From positions 1 through 20,562 of the forward strand of contig JAHHUI010000015.1 in NCBI GenBank assembly GCA_020024055.1: a DNA stretch of 20,562 nucleotides, written 5' to 3'. The notes beneath the pieces were generated by a model. That model saw only the letters and a list, made by a program, of their open reading frames with translations. It searched no databases and was not told where the DNA came from. Source of the stretch: Spirochaetaceae bacterium (lineage in GTDB: Bacteria; Spirochaetota; Spirochaetia; WRBN01). Shown here one piece after another: positions 16,594 to 20,562 of this stretch. Both the position numbers and the translations under genes were made by a program. Positions within the stretch are counted from its first letter, which is position 1. Every line of letters begins with the position of its first letter.

Positions 16594-17868
16594 TTATTTA
16601 TCACCCTGAATGCGTAAATAACTGGGGATAGATTCATCCAATTCCTTCGGGGGCTGATGTCTGCGCCCGCTGGTCAGTCTTTCCCAGGCATCCGAGCTGA
16701 TAAGGCCCGAACGTGTATTATTGGGCAAGGAGGCTTCGCCGCGCACAGGCGAGGAGGAACCAAAGACAGCATCAGATGCAGGAATATTGCTCAATGTTTC
16801 TATTTCGCTGGCCGCTGCCGCAGAGGGAACATTTTTATTGTCATTGGCTGCACGCAGACGCCCAGTCACGCTCAGAGGCTTGGCTTTTTCGCGCACAAAT
16901 CCTGTGGCAATCACCGTGATGCGCACTTCGTCATGCATATCGGGGTTGATGCACAGCCCCATTTTGCGCACGGCATTTGGATCCACGCGCTCGGCCAAGG
17001 CACTCATAATCTCATCATATTCAGAAATAGCCAAGTCTTCTCCGGCAGAGACATTGACAAGCAGGCCCTTGGCACCGTCAATTTCTGTATTTTCCGCCAG
17101 GGGGCAGGAAAGAGCCTGTTTCAAGGCATCCAGGGCACGATTGTCGCCTTTGCCCATACCCTGACCCATGATCGCTTCGCCCTGAAAGCTCATAATGGTT
17201 TTCACATCGGCAAAGTCAACATTAATATAGCCGGTATTGTTAATCAGCTCCACAATGCCCTGCACACCCACGCGCAAAAGCTCAGTCGCCTGGCCAAAGG
17301 CATCGGTCACGCGCATTTTTTTGTCGCTGGATGTCAGGAGTTTTTCGTTGGGAATGACAATCAAAGCATCACAGTGGCGCCGCAGATCTTCCAGGCCCTC
17401 GCGTGCCACCTCCATTTTTCGCGATCCTTCCACATTGAAGGGGAGAGTGACAATGGCCACAGTCAAGGCGCTGGACTTTTTGGCAATTTCAGCCAACACG
17501 GGCAGGCTTCCTGTTCCAGTGCCGCCGCCCAGACCTGTGGTGAGGAAGATCATATGGGCGCCGTTGATCTGTTCTTCCAAAGCGGAACGATCTTCCTGGG
17601 CCGCACGCGCGCCGATGTCCGGATTGCCCCCTGCGCCCAGTCCGCCAGTCAGGTCTCGGCCCAATGGAATGCGCACAGGTGCAAGACAGGCCTCTAATGC
17701 CTGCATATCTGTGTTCACAGCAATAAATTCCACGCCATGCAATTCTGCACGAATCATATGATTCAATGCATTACAGCCGCCGCCGCCGGCGCCAATCACT
17801 TTGATGACAGTGCGTCCGATCGGCTCTTTTATCTTTTCATTGACAACCTTTAATTTCAACCCGTTCAT
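16594..17868 (-). CDS. ftsZ: Cell division protein FtsZ
   Basis: FtsZ is the tubulin-like GTPase that forms the Z ring. The 424-aa protein has VIKVIGAGGGGCNALNHMI (21-39), the GTP-binding signature GLGGGTGTGSLP (112-123, with SLP where AAP is usual), LPFNVEGSRK (142-151), the T7 synergy loop NVDFADVKTIM (216-226), and VRITVIATGF (315-324). A low-complexity linker of about 85 residues follows, then the C-terminal peptide ESIPSYLRIQ (412-421) that docks on FtsA. The frame is open upstream to 17958, but ATG 17868 has GAGAGG (17875-17880) six bases before it and gives a normal N-terminus. A 120-bp gap with possible control elements separates it from ftsA; xerD follows after 18 bp. Confidence 0.97.
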   Translation of the reverse strand: MNGLKLKVVNEKIKEPIGRTVIKVIGAGGGGCNALNHMIRAELHGVEFIAVNTDMQALEACLAPVRIPLGRDLTGGLGAGGNPDIGARAAQEDRSALEEQINGAHMIFLTTGLGGGTGTGSLPVLAEIAKKSSALTVAIVTLPFNVEGSRKMEVAREGLEDLRRHCDALIVIPNEKLLTSSDKKMRVTDAFGQATELLRVGVQGIVELINNTGYINVDFADVKTIMSFQGEAIMGQGMGKGDNRALDALKQALSCPLAENTEIDGAKGLLVNVSAGEDLAISEYDEIMSALAERVDPNAVRKMGLCINPDMHDEVRITVIATGFVREKAKPLSVTGRLRAANDNKNVPSAAAASEIETLSNIPASDAVFGSSSPVRGEASLPNNTRSGLISSDAWERLTSGRRHQPPKELDESIPSYLRIQGDK

Positions 17869-17921
17869 GCTTTTCCTCTCTCCCTTGTTCCCGTCACTCC
17901 TCCTACAGGAAGCATATACAT
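17865..17921 (-). promoter_or_regulatory. Leader of ftsZ with a possible 18-codon upstream ORF and a second ribosome site
   Basis: An ATG at 17921 (and another in frame at 17915) opens an 18-codon frame whose TGA overlaps the ftsZ ATG as ATGA. A perfect AGGAGG (17899-17904) lies inside it, 30 bases before the ftsZ start and too far to serve that start directly; the proper ribosome site is at 17875-17880. The upstream frame has no ribosome site of its own, so translation is uncertain. The second site could be a ribosome standby site or a relic. Confidence 0.3.
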
Positions 17922-17928
17922 TGATAGA

Positions 17929-17955
17929 TTTTTTCATGCCGACCGGCGGCAAAAA
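17929..17955 (-). promoter_or_regulatory. Small stem-loop in the ftsA-ftsZ gap
   Basis: GCCG (17938-17941) and CGGC (17947-17950) form a 4-bp stem with a 5-base loop. Flanking T and A runs can extend it across a three-base bulge. There is no U tract after it in the direction of transcription, so it is not a standard terminator. It could mark RNA processing or be chance. Confidence 0.25.
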
Positions 17956-17988
17956 CATTTGCCTATCCTAATCATTATGGCATATTTA

Positions 17989-19254
17989 CTAAAAAAAGTC
18001 TCGAAGCCATGTGAAAATATTCGACCTTCTGGTCGATTTTCCGTTATGGGGAGCCTCGCGACTATGGCCCACAGCCACATTGGAAGGGCCATACCAATCA
18101 TTTGAAGGAAGACGATAATGCTTCAGCAGGCCCAAGGCCGAGCTGAATCGCACATCACGATTTTCCTCTTCCAGATTTTCTATGCCCATGCTATAGCCCA
18201 GACGCGCCGTCACACCAAAGATGCGGCTGGCCAGCTCCACGCTGCCGGGAAGTTTGGCCCCGGCGCCGCCAAGGACAACCCCGCGTGCTCTTTCCAGCCA
18301 TCCGCTTTCTGAAAGCTCTCTTTTGGCGACATTATACATATCGGTGAGTCTGGCCGAGATTACATCACAAATATAATATAAACTCACAGACTCAGAGCTT
18401 CTGTCGCTGCTGCCGGGTATATAGGCAAAATCCTCTTGATCCAGCAGCGGGCGATAGGCACAGCCATGTTCCAGTTTGATTTGCTCGGCCATTTCTTCGG
18501 GGATTTGCAGCATATAGGCCAAATCCAACGTCAGCGCATGGCTTCCAATAGGCAGCACATAATTGTAATACGGCTCGCCATATTGATAATAGCTGATTTT
18601 TGTCGTGTTCAGGCCCAGGTCAATCAGCACAGTACCTCTTTCGCGTTCTTCCTTGCTTAGGACAGCCTCGCCCAGGGCCACCGGACTGTACATAAAATCC
18701 AGCACATCACGCCCGGTGCGCCCGATGGCCAGCTCCAGATTGTCCAAGAGCGTTGTGGGCGCCACAATGATATGTGCTTCAGCTTCCAGGCGCACGCCCA
18801 CCATATTCAGCGGCTCTTTCACCATTTCCTGATTGTCCACCATATAGCGCAAAGGGAAAATATGCGCAATGCTGCGATCTTCTGGAATCACAATGGCCTG
18901 GGCTGCAGCGATCACCTGGTCTTTGTCAAATTTCGTGATGGCCCGCCCGCGCCCGCGTATGCCTGTGGCCGCCACGCCATGGCTGTTGATCGCTTCAATA
19001 TTTTCTCCGCTGTATGCCGTGTACACCGCGTCGATATTCATGCCCGTATCAGCTTCCACTTTGTCAAACAATTCACGCAAGGTAGTGACACAGGCTTCCA
19101 TATTCAGCACGGCGCCTTTTTTAATTCCTTTGCTGGGGAAAGCTTCTAAAGCAAGCAATTCCATCTGTCCGTCGCCGTGGATAAAAGCCAAAGCCAATTT
19201 CAGCTCTTTGGAGCCCATATCCACTGCGGCAATAAGCTGACTGCCGTCACTCAT
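17989..19254 (-). CDS. ftsA: Cell division protein FtsA
   Basis: FtsA is the actin-like ATPase that tethers FtsZ to the inner membrane and recruits later septum proteins. The 421-aa protein has a phosphate-1 strand AAVDMGSKELKLAL (9-22), the SHGVAATGIRGRGRAIT region (91-107) of the FtsA-specific domain, phosphate-2 VLIDLGLNTTKI (209-220), the adenosine motif GVVLGGAGAKLPG (325-337), and a C-terminal amphipathic anchor NIFTWLRDFF (412-421). The phosphate-2 motif is odd: D212 is kept, but the usual glycine run (DIGGGTTD) reads DLGLNTTK. GAGGGGG lies six bases before ATG 19254, which overlaps the ftsQ stop as ATGA. A 120-bp gap follows before ftsZ. Confidence 0.95.
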   Translation of the reverse strand: MSDGSQLIAAVDMGSKELKLALAFIHGDGQMELLALEAFPSKGIKKGAVLNMEACVTTLRELFDKVEADTGMNIDAVYTAYSGENIEAINSHGVAATGIRGRGRAITKFDKDQVIAAAQAIVIPEDRSIAHIFPLRYMVDNQEMVKEPLNMVGVRLEAEAHIIVAPTTLLDNLELAIGRTGRDVLDFMYSPVALGEAVLSKEERERGTVLIDLGLNTTKISYYQYGEPYYNYVLPIGSHALTLDLAYMLQIPEEMAEQIKLEHGCAYRPLLDQEDFAYIPGSSDRSSESVSLYYICDVISARLTDMYNVAKRELSESGWLERARGVVLGGAGAKLPGSVELASRIFGVTARLGYSMGIENLEEENRDVRFSSALGLLKHYRLPSNDWYGPSNVAVGHSREAPHNGKSTRRSNIFTWLRDFF

Positions 19255-19970
19255 ATGCGACCCCCTCGTGTGTTATACACAATTTCACTGCCGCGCATAT
19301 CCAAAATGCGACTGAAAGCAAAACGGCTTTCGAAAATCTGTTTTGTCTGCCAATAAGCATGCTGCGCTTTTTTAATAGAGAAATCCGGGTTCAGCCGTAC
19401 AAAGAATGGCATATCCCTGAATTTCAGATAAATACTGTCCGCCCTCTGCGTGATGCTTTCAATATTTTTATAAAAGTCTGCATATTGGCGTTTTAATTTG
19501 CCCAAAGAAATAATCCATTCAGGCAATTTATTATTTTTCAAAGATTTCTCATCCACATCGGGCATAAAAATCACCGTGGGCAGCACTTCCGAGGCGTCCA
19601 CGGTGGATACCACGCCGCCATGTTCGTTGAAATAGATGACATGATCATTGATGCTGCTGACAAAAAGGGCACCGCGGCTGAGGCTGCGGATGATGAGATG
19701 ATCCGGCCATTCTTTGCGCACAGCAATATCTTCTCCGGTGGCTTTGCGCAGGGTGGCGGCAATTTCATCCGGGCGCAGATTGAAATATAAGGGCCTGGTA
19801 TTCCAGTTCAGCAAAGAGAATATTTCCTGATTGCTCAAAAGCAAATCTCCTTCGATGCTGATGCGCGCCAGGCGCACCTTGGGCACCAGATATAGGAAAA
19901 ATACCCCCTCCAGGCCAATGAAGATGATGAGTAAAGTGGCAATGAATTGAGACACTTTCGACTTACTCAA
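19251..19970 (-). CDS. ftsQ: Cell division protein FtsQ/DivIB
   Basis: FtsQ is a bitopic inner-membrane protein that links early and late septum proteins through its periplasmic domains. The 239-aa protein has a short cytoplasmic N-terminus, one membrane helix (about 8-29), a POTRA domain starting at VRLARISIEGDLLLSNQEI (32-50), and an FtsQ beta domain with FNEHGGVV and an LDMRG segment near the end. Primary similarity is modest, but position and architecture are diagnostic. The start is TTG at 19970, eight bases after AGGAG; it overlaps the ftsW stop by 8 bp. No in-frame ATG exists nearby. The stop overlaps ftsA as ATGA. Confidence 0.9.
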   Translation of the reverse strand: MSKSKVSQFIATLLIIFIGLEGVFFLYLVPKVRLARISIEGDLLLSNQEIFSLLNWNTRPLYFNLRPDEIAATLRKATGEDIAVRKEWPDHLIIRSLSRGALFVSSINDHVIYFNEHGGVVSTVDASEVLPTVIFMPDVDEKSLKNNKLPEWIISLGKLKRQYADFYKNIESITQRADSIYLKFRDMPFFVRLNPDFSIKKAQHAYWQTKQIFESRFAFSRILDMRGSEIVYNTRGGRI

Positions 19971-20562
19971 AGACCTGTCTCCTGGAAATATTAAGCATAA
20001 TGCCGCACATCAGCAATGTGATTGCCAGGCTGGAGCCCCCCGCGCTGAAAAAGGGCATGGGAAGACCCGTGACAGGCAAAAGACCCACCACCACCGCCGC
20101 ATGCAAAAAAGCCTGGCCCACAATGAGTAAAGCTAAAGACATCATCAGGATAGACTCATAAGTGTCTTTGCCGTTTTGAACAATCTGCCAGGCGCGGCCA
20201 ATGAGCAAAATAAAGCCAAAGAGCACCACCAAGGCGCCTAAGACGCCCACTTCTTCCACCACGGCGGCAAAAATATAGTCTGACTGCACCATGCTGATGC
20301 GCCCCAGCTTGAATGTGCCATTGCCCAGACCTTTTCCGATCAGCCCGCCAGACTCAATGGCTCTGCGGGCCATATTCGGCTGCATGCCGGCGCCCAGCAC
20401 ATCACTGTTGTTGTTTAGGAATTCTTTCAAGCGCGCAATGCGCCATGTGCTCATGATGCTGAAAATACTGGCGCCCACGGCTGTGATGGCCTGGAGGAAG
20501 ACATAAATCGGATTCACCCCCGCCAGGAAGAAAACCACCAGAGAAATACCAAAAATAAACAC
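19963..20562 (-). CDS. ftsW: Peptidoglycan glycosyltransferase FtsW (N-terminal half outside window)
   Basis: FtsW is the SEDS-family polymerase that makes septal peptidoglycan from lipid II with its partner PBP. The last 199 codons are present; the family has about 360-400 residues, so about half is missing and the GTG at the window edge is internal. The part shows GGLIGKGLGNGTFKLGRI (about 73-90), VQSDYIFAAVVEEVGVLGAL (92-111), several membrane helices, and the C-terminal signature LPVTGLPMPFFSAGGSS. The loop commonly written PEAHTDFIFA reads SMVQSDYIFA here, the form I associate with spirochaetes. FtsW was preferred over the paralogue RodA because ftsQ-ftsA-ftsZ follow directly. The short C-terminus ends with RRQVFE. 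Confidence 0.93.
   Translation of the reverse strand: MFIFGISLVVFFLAGVNPIYVFLQAITAVGASIFSIMSTWRIARLKEFLNNNSDVLGAGMQPNMARRAIESGGLIGKGLGNGTFKLGRISMVQSDYIFAAVVEEVGVLGALVVLFGFILLIGRAWQIVQNGKDTYESILMMSLALLIVGQAFLHAAVVVGLLPVTGLPMPFFSAGGSSLAITLLMCGIMLNISRRQVFE

Noticed and set aside
16657..17697. Long open frame (346 codons) on the plus strand
   Set aside because: It is fully antisense to ftsZ, with low-complexity composition and no ribosome site; it arises from the codon bias of the real gene.
17869..17958. 30-residue N-terminal extension of FtsZ
   Set aside because: The ribosome site fits ATG 17868, FtsZ proteins do not carry this stretch, and the sequence looks like leader DNA.
1..20562. tRNA, rRNA, CRISPR array, insertion sequence or phage genes
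   Set aside because: No cloverleaf-like block, repeat array, transposase motif or terminal inverted repeat was seen, and gaps between genes are too short to hide one. The two tyrosine recombinases are Xer-type housekeeping proteins, not integrases of a mobile element.

Overview
The window looks like ordinary, dense chromosomal DNA from a spirochaete. The evidence is a eukaryotic-type hexokinase, a lipoprotein that resembles the spirochaetal NHL/LIC_12708-type family, the form of FtsW seen in spirochaetes (VQSDYIFA in the conserved loop), short spirochaete-style lipoboxes (LLGC, LFSC) and an ftsW-ftsQ-ftsA-ftsZ cluster that runs into dprA and xer genes. I cannot name a genus. I see no RNA gene, insertion sequence, phage gene or CRISPR array. 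About 97% is coding, and the longest gap between genes is 131 bp (3178-3308).

Layout. (1) Bases 1-3177, minus strand: NHL-like lipoprotein, then a 171-aa single-pass membrane protein, then mutL, which runs off the left edge. (2) Bases 3309-5590, plus strand: rsmG (16S rRNA methylation), then an Omp85-like outer-membrane protein joined by a 4-bp stop/start overlap. (3) Bases 5587-7940, minus strand: a Sua5-type threonylcarbamoyl-AMP synthase, then hexokinase. Its 3' end interlocks with the end of block 2. (4) Bases 8031-11469, plus strand: gatB, then a second large outer-membrane beta-barrel, somewhat Wzi-like, then a 94-aa protein of unknown role. (5) Bases 11476-20562, minus strand: ftsW (N-terminus outside the window), ftsQ, ftsA, ftsZ, a XerD-type recombinase, a TPR lipoprotein, dprA, a XerC-type recombinase and a nicotinate phosphoribosyltransferase. 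This is probably one long transcript, because nearly all its junctions overlap or are under 20 bp. The exception is a 120-bp ftsA-ftsZ gap with possible regulatory structure.

How the genes fit together. Block 5 places the septum machinery (FtsW/Q/A/Z) beside both Xer recombinases, the pair that resolves chromosome dimers at division. topA, which sits between dprA and xerC in several bacteria, is absent here, and dprA and xerC overlap directly. Blocks 2 and 4 each attach a predicted outer-membrane protein to a translation-related housekeeping gene. Genes inside operons usually have good Shine-Dalgarno sequences. Three of the four first genes I can see (NHL lipoprotein, sua5, gatB) have none, and promoter-like -10 boxes lie so close to the start codon that the messages may be leaderless.

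I found no clearly new biological system. The most interesting unknowns are the two outer-membrane proteins, the division-cluster lipoprotein, the divergent FtsA, and the small proteins at 1515-2030 and 11185-11469.
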